A stretch of 64,000 nucleotides of DNA from Streptomyces sp. STR69 (GTDB taxonomy: Bacteria > Actinomycetota > Actinomycetes > Streptomycetales > Streptomycetaceae). Position numbers and translations under genes: made by a program. The stretch is taken from NCBI RefSeq assembly GCF_024519455.1, contig NZ_JALJRY010000023.1, positions 1 through 64,000 of the forward strand, given 5' to 3'. Shown here piece by piece: positions 7,318 to 15,904 of the stretch (its first letter is position 1; every line of letters begins with the position of its first letter). The notes beneath the pieces are model-generated. The model saw only the letters and a program-made list of their open reading frames with translations. It made no database searches and was not told the DNA's origin.

Positions 7318-8079
7318 TCAGGCGCTGATGGCCACCGGCCGGGTCCGCTGCTCGGCGAGCCCCAACCTGCCCTGCACGCCCTTGAGTTCGGCGACCCCGG
7401 GGTGCTCCGCCGGTGTGCCGGGCTCCTCCAGAGCGGTCGCCGCCGCGCTGTCCAGCGTGGTCATCACCCACTGCTCGAAGTCGACGCCCAGCTGCTGCGC
7501 GGCCTGGTGCCACCACTCCAGCCGGCTGCCGGGAACCTCCAGGCGCCGGCTCGGCTCGGCGGGAGCGGCCGGCTGCGGCTCGCCCTGGCGCGCGGCGCGC
7601 AGGGCGCCGCGCAGCTGCTTGGTGGACCACTCCCGCTGCTCGGCGCGGTCGAGCCAGACCTCCTGGTCCGCGACCGGCATGGAGGCCAGTTCGGCGTGGT
7701 GCTGGAAGCTCAGGGCGGGGCGGCGCCGGGTGAGGTCGAAACGCCGCGAGACCCACGCGTAGTTGCGCAGGGTCTGGTACGACAGGCCGGCGGCGCGGAT
7801 CCCGCGCTGGTAGCGGTCGGTGTAGTGGTCCTTGCCGTACACCAGCCAGTCGCCCAGCCACCAGGAGGACGAGTCCAGGACGTCGGCGAGCTGCCGGCCG
7901 GCCCGCTCCCACTCGTCGTAGGCCATCTTGGCGGGCATCTGCAGGCCCACCCTGGTCGTCAGCACCGGGACCCGGCGCGGCGCGGACGCCGTGGCGCGTG
8001 CCGGCCGCGGCGTCACCTGCGGGACGGTGGCCGCCGTGCCGCCGTGCGACTGCGCGGTCTGACCGGCGTGATGCGCCAT
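7318..8079 (-). CDS. LmbU-family regulator, copy 1
   Basis: LmbU is the pathway activator first described in the lincomycin cluster. The family core is clear: SSWWLGDWLVYG, YQTLRNYAWVSRRFD, SFQHHAELASM, and WLDRAEQREWSTKQLR. After it comes a Pro/Ala-rich linker and a C-terminal helical part with WHQAAQQLGVDFEQWV. ATG 8079 is chosen because AGGAGG is 4 bases upstream; ATG 8082 would leave only 1 base. It converges on the piperazate synthase gene. A second family member is at 17.4 kb. It probably binds promoters within the cluster; its targets cannot be read with confidence. Confidence 0.8.
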   Translation of the reverse strand: MAHHAGQTAQSHGGTAATVPQVTPRPARATASAPRRVPVLTTRVGLQMPAKMAYDEWERAGRQLADVLDSSSWWLGDWLVYGKDHYTDRYQRGIRAAGLSYQTLRNYAWVSRRFDLTRRRPALSFQHHAELASMPVADQEVWLDRAEQREWSTKQLRGALRAARQGEPQPAAPAEPSRRLEVPGSRLEWWHQAAQQLGVDFEQWVMTTLDSAAATALEEPGTPAEHPGVAELKGVQGRLGLAEQRTRPVAISA

Positions 8080-8265
8080 CATGCCTCCTGAGAACGGTGC
8101 ATATAACCGTCGACAAGCCTCGCGGAACGGCCTGGGGCGGCACCGGAGCGGTACTCGAACGGTTGCGCGTAGAAATTCTCCGTGGCACGACACCCGTCCT
8201 TCCCGCCGGGACATGCGGCGCCCGCGGATCGGCCGTGCGTCGGAAAGGGAACCGGCGGACGGGTG

Positions 8266-9069
8266 TCAGTTCGCGTCCTGGCCGAACTTCGAGGTCGACC
8301 AGACATGGCCGAGCACCGCGAGGCCCAGGCACCACACCAGGGCGATCCACCAGCTGTCGCCGATCTCCGTGCCGAGGAGGAGGCCGCGCAGGGTCTCGAC
8401 GGCGGGGGTGAACGGCTGGTAGTGGGCGATCGGCCGGAACCAGCCGGGCATGGAGCGCAGCGGGACGAAGGCGCTGGACAGCAGCGGCAGCAGGATCAGC
8501 GGCAGGGCGTTGTTGCTGGCCGCCTCCGCGGTCGGGCTGACCAGGCCCGTGCCGACCGCGATCCAGGTGAGCGCCAGGGCGAACAGGACGATCAGCCCGA
8601 ACGCCGCGAGCCAGTCGAGGACGCCGGCACCGCTGGAGCGGAAGCCGATGGCCACGCCGACGGCGGCGACGAGGACCACGCTCAGCACCGACCGCAGAAC
8701 GCTGCCGACGACATGTCCGACGAGGACCGAGCCCCGGTGGATGGCCATGGTGCGGAAGCGGGCGATGATGCCCTCGCTCATGTCGGTGGAGACGGACACC
8801 GCGGTGCCGATCACCGTGGAGCCGATCGTCATCAGCAGGATGCCGGGCACGAGGTAGGCGAGGTAGGCCGAGCGGCCCGCGCCGCCGCTCATCGCGCCGC
8901 CGAAGATGTAGACGAACAGCAACAGCAGCATGACCGGGGTGAGCAGCAGGTTCAGGGTGAGGGAGGGGTGGCGCCGGGCGTGCAGCAGGTTGCGGCGCAG
9001 CATCGTGGAGGAGTCGCGCACGGCGAGGGAGAACCGGGTCGGGCGGGTGGGAGCCGGGGAGGAGCTCAT
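8266..9069 (-). CDS. ABC-2 type permease, DrrB-like, exporter 1
   Basis: Integral membrane partner of the ATPase encoded just upstream. The 267-residue protein has about six hydrophobic segments (for example TLNLLLTPVMLLLLFVYIF, VLSVVLVAAVGVAIGF, WLAAFGLIVLFALAL) and the ABC-2 pattern IIARFRTMAIHRGSVLVGHV and FVPLRSMPGWFRPIAHYQPFTP. Such DrrAB pairs export antibiotics and protect the producer. It starts at ATG 9069, overlapping the ATPase stop in ATGA, and is last in a three-gene leftward operon. Confidence 0.9.
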   Translation of the reverse strand: MSSSPAPTRPTRFSLAVRDSSTMLRRNLLHARRHPSLTLNLLLTPVMLLLLFVYIFGGAMSGGAGRSAYLAYLVPGILLMTIGSTVIGTAVSVSTDMSEGIIARFRTMAIHRGSVLVGHVVGSVLRSVLSVVLVAAVGVAIGFRSSGAGVLDWLAAFGLIVLFALALTWIAVGTGLVSPTAEAASNNALPLILLPLLSSAFVPLRSMPGWFRPIAHYQPFTPAVETLRGLLLGTEIGDSWWIALVWCLGLAVLGHVWSTSKFGQDAN

Positions 9070-10031
9070 CGCAGGGTCTCCTCGGGCTGGTCGGGCCGGA
9101 CCGGCAGCCCGCCGTTGTCGGTGAGGGCGAAGAACACGTCGTCGAGGTCGGCGGTGTGCACGGTCAGCTCGTCCGCCTCGATGCCGGCCGCGTTGAGCCA
9201 GTCGAGGATGGAGTGCAGCTCCTGCTGGGTGCCGTCGCTGACGATCTGCAGCGCCAGCGCCTCGTCGTCCCGGGTGGCCCCGCGCAGCGTGGAGGCGGCG
9301 AAGCGGTACGTGGCGGGGTCGGTGAAGCGCAGCCGCACGTGCCCGCCCGGGACGAGCCGCTTCAGCTCCGCGGCGGTGCCCTCGGCGGCGATCCGGCCGT
9401 TGTCCAGCACGGCGATGCGGTCGGCGATGCGGTCGGCCTCCTCCAGGTACTGGGTGGTGAGCAGGACGGTGGCGCCGTCGGAGACGAGCTCGCGGACGAT
9501 GCCCCACATGGTGTGGCGGGAGCGCGGGTCGAGGCCGGTGGTCGGCTCGTCCAGGAAGATGATCCGCGGGCTGCCGACCAGGGTCATGGCGAGGTCGAGG
9601 CGGCGCTTCATGCCGCCGGAGTAGGTGGAGGCGGGCTTCCTCGCGGCCTCGGCCAGGTCGAACCGCTCCAGGAGGGCGGCGGCGACCCGCCGCCCCTCGG
9701 CCCTGGGCAGATGGTGCAGGTCCGCCATGAGGAGCATGTTCTCCTCGCCGGTGATCAGGCTGTCGACGGCGGAGAACTGCCCGGTGACGCCGATCGCGGC
9801 GCGTACGGCCTGGGGGTCGGCGGCGAGGTCGTGGCCGCCGACGCGCAGGTCGCCGGCGTCGGCGCGGACGAGGGTGGAGAGGATGTTGACGGCGGTGGTC
9901 TTCCCGGCGCCGTTCGGGCCGAGCAGGGAGAAGACCGTCCCGTACGGGACGGCCAGGTCGATGCCGTCGAGCACGACCTTGTCTCCGTAGGACTTGCGCA
10001 GCCCGTTCGCCGCGATGGCCAAAGTGCTCAT
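9066..10031 (-). CDS. ABC transporter ATPase, DrrA-like, exporter 1
   Basis: The 321-residue ATPase has Walker A GPNGAGKTT (residues ~38-46), signature YSGGMKRRLDLAM, Walker B IIFLDEPTTGLDP, and the switch His replaced as TTQYLEEAD, normal for DrrA. The C-terminal domain ends with ELTVHTADLDDVFFALTD, the same element found alone in the protein at 3050-3673. GGAGG precedes ATG 10031. It forms a drug exporter with the permease at 8266-9069. Confidence 0.93.
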   Translation of the reverse strand: MSTLAIAANGLRKSYGDKVVLDGIDLAVPYGTVFSLLGPNGAGKTTAVNILSTLVRADAGDLRVGGHDLAADPQAVRAAIGVTGQFSAVDSLITGEENMLLMADLHHLPRAEGRRVAAALLERFDLAEAARKPASTYSGGMKRRLDLAMTLVGSPRIIFLDEPTTGLDPRSRHTMWGIVRELVSDGATVLLTTQYLEEADRIADRIAVLDNGRIAAEGTAAELKRLVPGGHVRLRFTDPATYRFAASTLRGATRDDEALALQIVSDGTQQELHSILDWLNAAGIEADELTVHTADLDDVFFALTDNGGLPVRPDQPEETLR

Positions 10032-10059
10032 GAGGGTGTTCCTCCGGGGCTGCGGGCGG

Positions 10060-10746
10060 TCAGAGGCTGCGGGCGGTGATGTCGCCGTAGGTGGTGCTGG
10101 CGTGCAGGCTCAGGTCCGAAGTGCCGGTGTTCCGCAGGGAGTTGTGGATGTGGCCGTAACCGGTCTCTGCGTCCAGGGAGGCGGAGACGCCGCGCGCGGC
10201 GGCGACCGTGATGTCGCCGTGCCGGCTGCTCAGGCTGACCGTGCCGCGCACGGCCTCGCCGATCTGGATGCCGCCCTTCTGGACACTGATCTCGGCGGGG
10301 CCGTTGAGGCGGCCGACCGAGACCTCGCCCTCGTGGACGCTGAGGCGGGCGCTCGCGGCCTCGTCGAGCTTGACCGAGCGGTAGCCGCCCGAGAAGGCGA
10401 CGTCGCCGAGGCGTCCGACGCCGCGGAACTCGGCGCCGGCGGCCTTCGCCTCGACCCGGGAGCCGGCGGGCAGCATGACGGAGACCTCGACGGACCCGGA
10501 GTGACCGAGGAACCGGTGGGCCGCCTCCGTGCCCGCGATCCGCAGGACGCCGTCCTCGAAGGCGGCCCTGATCCCCTCGACCGCCTTCACGTCGCGGCTC
10601 CTGGCCGGGTTGGCGGGCCGGATCTCGACCACGGTGTCGGCCCGGTCGGCGGCGATGAACTGGATGCGTCCGGCGGGGATGTCGACCTCGGCGGAGATGG
10701 GGGCGGGGGTGTCGAACTTCTGCGTCGCGTACTCGGTCTTCAGCAT
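10060..10746 (-). CDS. DUF4097-like repeat protein
   Basis: The 228-residue protein begins MLKTEYATQKFDTPAPISAEV and continues as short beta-strand repeats (GAEFRGVGRLGDVAFSGGY, SVHEGEVSVGRLNGPAEIS, LSSRHGDITVAAARG, ASTTYGDITARSL), as in DUF4097 beta-helix proteins. There is no signal peptide or membrane segment, so it is probably cytoplasmic. Such genes commonly sit in front of drrAB pairs, but their biochemical role is unknown. ATG 10746 has AAGGAG 6 bases upstream. It is first in the operon with exporter 1. Confidence 0.8.
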   Translation of the reverse strand: MLKTEYATQKFDTPAPISAEVDIPAGRIQFIAADRADTVVEIRPANPARSRDVKAVEGIRAAFEDGVLRIAGTEAAHRFLGHSGSVEVSVMLPAGSRVEAKAAGAEFRGVGRLGDVAFSGGYRSVKLDEAASARLSVHEGEVSVGRLNGPAEISVQKGGIQIGEAVRGTVSLSSRHGDITVAAARGVSASLDAETGYGHIHNSLRNTGTSDLSLHASTTYGDITARSL

Positions 10747-10783
10747 CGGGTGCTCCTTGGGCTTGTTGTTTCCGATGTAGAAA

Positions 10784-10812
10784 ACGCTACGTTGCATTCA
10801 ATGATCTGGCAA
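10784..10812 (-). promoter_or_regulatory. Putative promoter of the DUF4097/exporter 1 operon
   Basis: On the minus strand, TTGCCA (10807-10812) and TAGCGT (10784-10789) are 17 bp apart, a good match to the housekeeping form. The spacer carries the 8-bp box AATGCAAC, which recurs upstream, so a repressor could block this promoter directly. Confidence 0.5.
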
Positions 10813-10914
10813 CAAGGCTGTTGCGCACTGTATGCGTTGTCGCAGTTCAAAGCTGTTAAATTGTTGCAATGGATATGAATTTAATGCAACAGTGGCAACC
10901 TGGTCAGTTGCAAT
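10791..10914. repeat. Repeated GTTGCAWT boxes in an AT-rich stretch
   Basis: GTTGCATT at 10791, GTTGCAAT at 10863, AATGCAAC at 10883 (inverted) and GTTGCAAT at 10907 stand out in a region much richer in A and T than its neighbours. The last copy is inside the end of argD. The boxes surround the exporter promoter and look like operators for an unseen regulator; no regulator gene is adjacent. Confidence 0.4.
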
Positions 10915-12220
10915 GGGCTGTGGGTGAACGCTCCGTGGTGACATCGGTTCCGGCATGGACCTCGGACAGCGCCGCCCCGAACCCGTCGAGGAAGGTGTCC
11001 ACCTCGCGGTCCGACACGATCAGCGGCGGGGCGAGCCGGATCACGTCCGGCACCGCCGCGTTCACCAGCAGACCCCTGTCCTGGGCGGCCTGCTGCACGC
11101 GTGCCGCGAGGTTCCCGCGGAGCACGACGCCCACCAGCAGGCCGGCACCGCGGACCTCGCGCACCAGCGGATGGGCCAGGTCCTCCAGACCGCGCCGCAG
11201 CCGCGTCCCGGCCCGGACCACCCGGTCGAGGAGACCCTCCCGCTCGATGGTGTCCAGTACGGCCAGGGCGGCCGCGCACACCACGGGGTTGCCGCTGAAG
11301 GTGGAGCCGTGCGTGCCGGGTGTGAGCAGGTGCGCGGCGGCGCCGAAGGCGAGCGTCGCGCCGATGGGCAGACCGCCGCCGAGGCCCTTGGCGAGGGTGA
11401 CGACGTCCGCCTCGACCCCGTCGGCCTGGGCCGCGAACCAGTGGCCGGTGCGCCCGATGCCGGTCTGGACCTCGTCCAGGACGAGGAGGGTTCCGCTCGC
11501 CGCGGTGATCTCGCGGGCCGCCCGCAGATAGCCGGGCGGCGGCACGACCACGCCGTTCTCCCCCTGCACGGGCTCCAGGACCAGCAGCGCGGTGTCCTCG
11601 GTGACGGCGGCGCGCAGGGCCGCCACGTCCCCGTAGGGCACATGGGCGACCTCACCCGGCAGCGGCAGGAACGGGCGCTGTTTGGCGCCCTGGCCGGTGA
11701 GGGCCAGGGCCCCCATGGTGCGGCCGTGGAAGCCGCCGACGGCCGACACCATGTGCGTACGGCCGGTGAGCCTGCCGATCTTGAAGGCCGCCTCGTTGGC
11801 CTCGGCGCCGGAGTTGCAGAAGTAGACCCGGCCCTCCCGCCCGGCGAGGTGCAGCAGGCGTTCGGCGAGGCGCACGGTCGGCTCGGCGACGAACAGGTTG
11901 GAGACGTGCCCGAGGGAGGCGACCTGCGCGCAGACGGCCCCTACGACCGCGGGATGCGCGTGGCCGAGCGCGTTGACCGCGATGCCGGCGAAGAAGTCCA
12001 GGTACGCGTTGCCCTCGGCGTCCCGGACCCGGCAGCCCCGGCCCTCGGCCAGCGGCAGCCGGGGAGTGCCGAAGTTGTCCATCATGACGCTCTGCCAGCG
12101 GCCGGTCAGCGCCGCGTTGGCCGCCCCGGCGCCCGCCGCGTCCTCCCGTGTGCCGTTGCCCGCGGCCGGGCCGCCGCCGTCCGGCACGACCGCCGCGCCG
12201 GTCCGTCCGAAAGGGCTCAT
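10904..12220 (-). CDS. argD: N-acetylornithine aminotransferase
   Basis: PLP enzyme that converts N-acetylglutamate semialdehyde to N-acetylornithine. Class III aminotransferase motifs are NAYLDFFAGIAVNALGH, FCNSGAEANEAA, FHGRTMGALALTG, LVLDEVQTGIGRTG, and the PLP lysine in TLAKGLGGGLPIGA. The 438-residue protein is longer than usual because of a Gly/Ala-rich N-terminal extension of about 30 residues. ATG 12220 overlaps the argJ stop. It is the last gene of argC-argJ-argD and probably serves ornithine supply. Confidence 0.93.
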   Translation of the reverse strand: MSPFGRTGAAVVPDGGGPAAGNGTREDAAGAGAANAALTGRWQSVMMDNFGTPRLPLAEGRGCRVRDAEGNAYLDFFAGIAVNALGHAHPAVVGAVCAQVASLGHVSNLFVAEPTVRLAERLLHLAGREGRVYFCNSGAEANEAAFKIGRLTGRTHMVSAVGGFHGRTMGALALTGQGAKQRPFLPLPGEVAHVPYGDVAALRAAVTEDTALLVLEPVQGENGVVVPPPGYLRAAREITAASGTLLVLDEVQTGIGRTGHWFAAQADGVEADVVTLAKGLGGGLPIGATLAFGAAAHLLTPGTHGSTFSGNPVVCAAALAVLDTIEREGLLDRVVRAGTRLRRGLEDLAHPLVREVRGAGLLVGVVLRGNLAARVQQAAQDRGLLVNAAVPDVIRLAPPLIVSDREVDTFLDGFGAALSEVHAGTDVTTERSPTAHCN

Positions 12221-13368
12221 GAGGCGTACTCGCTGTTCTCGTGGACGTAGGCGGCGGTGAGGTCGTTGCTCCAGACGACGGCGGAGTCGGTGCCGGCGGC
12301 GAGGCCCACGGTGATGTCGACGCCGCGGCCGGTCATGTCCACCAGCGCGCGGTCCTCGCCGACGGAGCCGCCCCGGCAGACCGGCACGCCGTTGATGGCG
12401 ACGTCGAGCCGGTCGGGTTCGAAGGCGGCCCGGGTGGTGCCGATCGCGGACAGCACCCGTCCCCAGTTGGGGTCCTCGCCGTGGATCGCGCACTTCAGGA
12501 GGTTGCTGCGGGCGATGGCGCGGCCCACCTCGACGGCGTCGTCCTCGCTCGCGGCGCCCGTGACCTCGATGCGGATCTCCTTGCTCGCGCCCTCCGCGTC
12601 CCCGATCAGCTGCCGGGCCAGATCGGCGCAGACCGTGCGGACGGCCTCCGCGAACTCGCCGTATGCGGGGGCGATGCGGGCGGCGCCGGAGGCGAGCAGC
12701 AGCACGGTGTCGTTGGTCGACATGCAGCCGTCGGAGTCGACCCGGTCGAAGGTGACCCGGACGGCGTCCCGCAGCGCCCGCGCCAGCGCGCCGCTGCCGA
12801 GGTCGGCGTCCGTGGTGAGCACGGCCAGCATGGTGGCGAGCCCGGGGGCGAGCATGCCCGCGCCCTTGGCCATGCCGCCGACACTCCACCCGCCCCGGGC
12901 CACGGCGGCCGTCTTGGGCACGGTGTCGGTGGTCATGACCGCACGCGCCGCGTCCGCGCCGCCGGCCGCGGACAGCCGGGTGACGGCGCTCCCGACGCCG
13001 GGCAGGAGCCGGTCCATCGGCAGCGGCACCCCGATGAGCCCGGTGGAACAGACCGCCACGTCGCCGGGGTCGAGGCCGAGCAGCTCGGCGGCCCGCTCGG
13101 CGGTGGCCCGCGTGTCCTTCAGTCCCTGCGCTCCGGTACAGGCGTTGGCGCCGCCGGAGTTGAGCACGACCGCGCGGATCCCGCCGTCGGCCAGGACCTG
13201 CCGGGACCACTGGACGGGGGCGGCCTGCACACGGTTGGAGGTGAAGACACCCGCCGCGGCACAGCGCGGCCCGTTGTTGACGACCAGCGCCAGATCCTCG
13301 CTGCCGTTGTCCTTGATTCCCGCGGCGATGCCCGCCGCCGTGAAGCCTCGTGCTGCGGTGACGCTCAC
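12217..13368 (-). CDS. argJ: Glutamate/ornithine N-acetyltransferase
   Basis: Moves the acetyl group from N-acetylornithine to glutamate, releasing ornithine and restarting the cycle. ArgJ self-cleaves before a Thr; the matching segment here is KGAGMLAPGLATMLAVLTTD. Other motifs are LNSGGANACTGAQG, STNDTVLLLASG and the C-terminal ENSEYAS. The 383 residues are a normal length. The start is GTG 13368 with AGGAGG just before it. ArgJ makes a separate N-acetylglutamate synthase or ArgE unnecessary, so these four enzymes form a closed glutamate-to-ornithine set. Confidence 0.95.
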   Translation of the reverse strand: MSVTAARGFTAAGIAAGIKDNGSEDLALVVNNGPRCAAAGVFTSNRVQAAPVQWSRQVLADGGIRAVVLNSGGANACTGAQGLKDTRATAERAAELLGLDPGDVAVCSTGLIGVPLPMDRLLPGVGSAVTRLSAAGGADAARAVMTTDTVPKTAAVARGGWSVGGMAKGAGMLAPGLATMLAVLTTDADLGSGALARALRDAVRVTFDRVDSDGCMSTNDTVLLLASGAARIAPAYGEFAEAVRTVCADLARQLIGDAEGASKEIRIEVTGAASEDDAVEVGRAIARSNLLKCAIHGEDPNWGRVLSAIGTTRAAFEPDRLDVAINGVPVCRGGSVGEDRALVDMTGRGVDITVGLAAGTDSAVVWSNDLTAAYVHENSEYAS

Positions 13369-13423
13369 TGCACCTCCTCGTTCGGCCCGCCGCGCCGGCG
13401 GCCGATGTCCGTGCCGCCCCGGA

Positions 13424-14452
13424 TCACGGCGCGACTCCGGTCGTGGAAAGCCCCAGCCCCTCGGCGAGACCCAGGGCGATGTTCATGCTCTGCACGGCGC
13501 CGCCCGCGGTGCCCTTGGTGAGGTTGTCGACGGCGCCGACCGCGATGACCCGGCCGACCGCCGGGTCCAGGGCCACCTGGACCTGGACGGCGTTCGACCC
13601 GTGCACGGCCGCGGTGCTGGGCCACTGCCCCTCGGGCAGCAGCCGCAGGAACGGCTCGCCGGCCAGTGCCTTCTCGTACGCGGCCCGTACGTCCCGGGCG
13701 CCGACGCCGGGCCGGGCCGCGGCGGAGCAGACGGCGAGGATGCCGCGCGGCATGGGGGCCAGGGTCGGGGTGAAGGAGACGGCGACCCGGTGACCCGCCA
13801 CGGCGCTGAGGTTCTGCACCATCTCCGGAGTGTGCCGGTGGCCGCCGCCCACGCCGTAGGGCCGCATGGACCCCATGACCTCGCTGCCGAGCAGGTCCGC
13901 CCGGGGCGTCCTGCCGGCGCCGGACGTGCCGGACGCCGCGACGACCACCGCCTCCGGCTCGGCCAGGTCCGCCGCGTAGGCGGGGAAGAGCGCCAGGGAC
14001 ACGGCGGTCGGGTAGCAGCCCGGCACCGCGATGCGCCGGGCGCCCGCCAACTTCGCGCGGGCGCCCGGCAGTTCGGGCAGTCCGTAGGGCCAGGTCCCGG
14101 CGTGCGGCGAGCCGTAGAACGTCTCCCAGTCGGCCGGGTCCGCGAGACGGAAGTCCGCCCCGCAGTCGACGACGAGCGTGTCGTCGCCCAACTGCCCGGC
14201 CACGGCGGCGGACCGGCCGTGCGGCAGGGCGAGGAAGACGACGTCGTGCCCCCGAAGGGCGCCGGCGGTGGTGGGCCCCACCTCCCGCCCGGCCAGCGCC
14301 GCCAGGTGCGGCTGGAGCGTGCCCAGCCGCTGTCCCGCGCTGGAGTGCCCGGTCAGGGCACCGATCTCCACTTCGGGGTGGGCCAGGAGCAGGCGCAGGA
14401 GTTCGCCCCCCGCGTAGCCGCTCGCTCCGGCCACGGCTGCTCGCACTGTCAT
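13424..14452 (-). CDS. argC: N-acetyl-gamma-glutamyl-phosphate reductase
   Basis: NADPH-dependent reductase of N-acetylglutamyl phosphate, the third step to ornithine. The 342-residue protein has the nucleotide site AAVAGASGYAGGELLRLL at the start, the active-site Cys in VPGCYPTAVSLALFPAY, and GGGHRHTPEM. ATG 14452 opens the argC-argJ-argD run; the gap to argJ is 55 bp. No argR, argF, argG or argH is seen nearby. Confidence 0.95.
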   Translation of the reverse strand: MTVRAAVAGASGYAGGELLRLLLAHPEVEIGALTGHSSAGQRLGTLQPHLAALAGREVGPTTAGALRGHDVVFLALPHGRSAAVAGQLGDDTLVVDCGADFRLADPADWETFYGSPHAGTWPYGLPELPGARAKLAGARRIAVPGCYPTAVSLALFPAYAADLAEPEAVVVAASGTSGAGRTPRADLLGSEVMGSMRPYGVGGGHRHTPEMVQNLSAVAGHRVAVSFTPTLAPMPRGILAVCSAAARPGVGARDVRAAYEKALAGEPFLRLLPEGQWPSTAAVHGSNAVQVQVALDPAVGRVIAVGAVDNLTKGTAGGAVQSMNIALGLAEGLGLSTTGVAP

Positions 14453-14492
14453 CGGCTCTCCTGGTGGGACGCGGTAGGGGTCCGTTGCGGCG

Positions 14493-15668
14493 TCAGCCGG
14501 ACGTCTCGTCGCAGAACTCGGCGCTCAGGATGGGGAGGATCCCCGACGCGTCCCAGTCGCCGTTGTAGTTGAAGGTGAGCTCGTGGCGGCCGTCCTCGGT
14601 GAAGGCGGCCAGCGTCAGCGACCCCACCACGCCGCCGTCGTGGTACCAGATGTCGCCGCAGCTCATCGTGAGGCGCTCGATGCCGAGCCCGTAGGACGAG
14701 ATCGGCAGGTCGGGGTTGACGACGGTCGTCTTCATCTCCCTCAGCTGCTGCGCCGGCAGCAGCCTTCCGCCCAGCAGGGCCCGGTAGAACAGGTTCAGGT
14801 CGTGGGCGCTGGAGATGATGTCGCCGTCGCCCCAGTTCTGCGACCCGTTCAGCTCGGTGACGTCGTCGATCCGGTCCGGCTGGGAGTCGTAGAAGAGCTT
14901 GGAGTAGCCGCGGCTGCTCGGCCGGGGCAGGTCGCTGCTCGTGCCGGGGTTGGACGTCGCCCGCAGCCCCAGGGGCTCGATGATGCGCCGGCGCACCTCG
15001 TCCTCGTACGGCCTGCCGCTGACCTTCTGGACGATCAGTGCCGCCAGGACGTCGTTGGTGTGGGAGAACGAGTGCCGGGCACCGGGCTGGAACAGCGGCG
15101 CGTGGGAGAAGGCCACCTGCAGCCGCTGCTGGGGCGTCAGGGTGTCGTAGCGGTGCTGAAGGAAGCTGTCGCCCATGGTGTACGTCCGGTAGTACGGCTC
15201 GTCGGCGAGGTAGTCGAACAGGCCGCTGGTGTGGTTGAGGAGCTGGCGGACGGTGATCGTGGCGCCGTCGTTGCCGTTGCCGCTCACCACACCGGGCAGG
15301 TAGCGCTCGACCGGGTCGTCGAGGCCGATCTTCTTCTCCGCCTCCATCTGGAGCAGGACCGTCGCGACGAAGGTGTCGGTGACGCTGCCGGTGCGGAACC
15401 GGTCGTTCCTGCCGCGCGGCGCGCCCGTCTCCCGGTTGCCGACGCCCGCCGCCGTCTTCCAGACCCCGGCGGCGTCCCGCACCTCGGCGGTGACGCCGGG
15501 AACACCGGCCGCCACGGCCGCCTCGATCGCCCGCTGCGTGCTCCCGTGGCCGGCCGCCCCCACGGCCGTGCCGCCCGCTGCCCGGGCGGGGCCCGTGAGG
15601 ACGGCGGCCGTGAGGGCCACCGCCGCCAGACCGACCACGCCGGCTCTTGGCCTGTTCCGCATCGTCAT
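14493..15668 (-). CDS. Secreted serine-hydrolase-like protein lacking catalytic residues
   Basis: The 391-residue protein has the fold signature of beta-lactamase / D-Ala-D-Ala carboxypeptidase family proteins and an N-terminal signal peptide (VVGLAAVALTAAVLTG, probable cut after ARA). The key motifs are altered. SxxK reads SVTD (Ser kept, Lys replaced by Asp). The Tyr-x-Asn element reads SFSHTND, so the Tyr is Phe and the Asn is His. The late WYHDGGVVGS is retained. Acylation by the normal mechanism is therefore unlikely. The surrounding sequence is well kept (QLLNHTSGLFDYL, NDVLAALIVQKVSGR, YGLGIERL), so it is not an obviously decayed gene. Secreted location argues against a peptide-cyclase role. 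It may bind the product or cell-wall peptides. It is 40 bp upstream of argC. Confidence 0.7.
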   Translation of the reverse strand: MTMRNRPRAGVVGLAAVALTAAVLTGPARAAGGTAVGAAGHGSTQRAIEAAVAAGVPGVTAEVRDAAGVWKTAAGVGNRETGAPRGRNDRFRTGSVTDTFVATVLLQMEAEKKIGLDDPVERYLPGVVSGNGNDGATITVRQLLNHTSGLFDYLADEPYYRTYTMGDSFLQHRYDTLTPQQRLQVAFSHAPLFQPGARHSFSHTNDVLAALIVQKVSGRPYEDEVRRRIIEPLGLRATSNPGTSSDLPRPSSRGYSKLFYDSQPDRIDDVTELNGSQNWGDGDIISSAHDLNLFYRALLGGRLLPAQQLREMKTTVVNPDLPISSYGLGIERLTMSCGDIWYHDGGVVGSLTLAAFTEDGRHELTFNYNGDWDASGILPILSAEFCDETSG

Positions 15669-15904
15669 CCCCGTTTCCCCGTTTCCTCGTCTCCTGCGCA
15701 CACTGGCCGGATCCGTACCGGTGCGGTTCGTGGCGGCACCGTAGGACGGCCCGCTCGCGGGCAACTCGTGCGGCGACACCGTGGCCGGGAAGGCGCAGGT
15801 GCGGTGACGTCCGTTCGTCCGCCGCGGTGTCGCGCGGGCGGCCGGAACCGATCGTTCTGCCGGGACGGGGAGGACCCTCCGGGACACGCCGGGAGCGGCC
15901 CGGG
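15669..15904. other. Intergenic upstream region of the serine-hydrolase-like gene
   Basis: This 236-bp gap must hold the leftward promoter of the serine-hydrolase-like gene, and possibly of the arg genes behind it. I see no convincing -35/-10 pair, hairpin or repeat. Confidence 0.3.

Noticed and set aside
10955..13521. Rightward long frames opposite argD and argJ
   Set aside because: The leftward genes are unmistakable ArgD and ArgJ; the opposite frames lack any motif.
14493..15668. Penicillin-binding-type peptide cyclase (SurE-like) for product release
   Set aside because: The protein has a signal peptide and lacks the SxxK Lys and catalytic Tyr, and NRPS 3 has its own intact TE.
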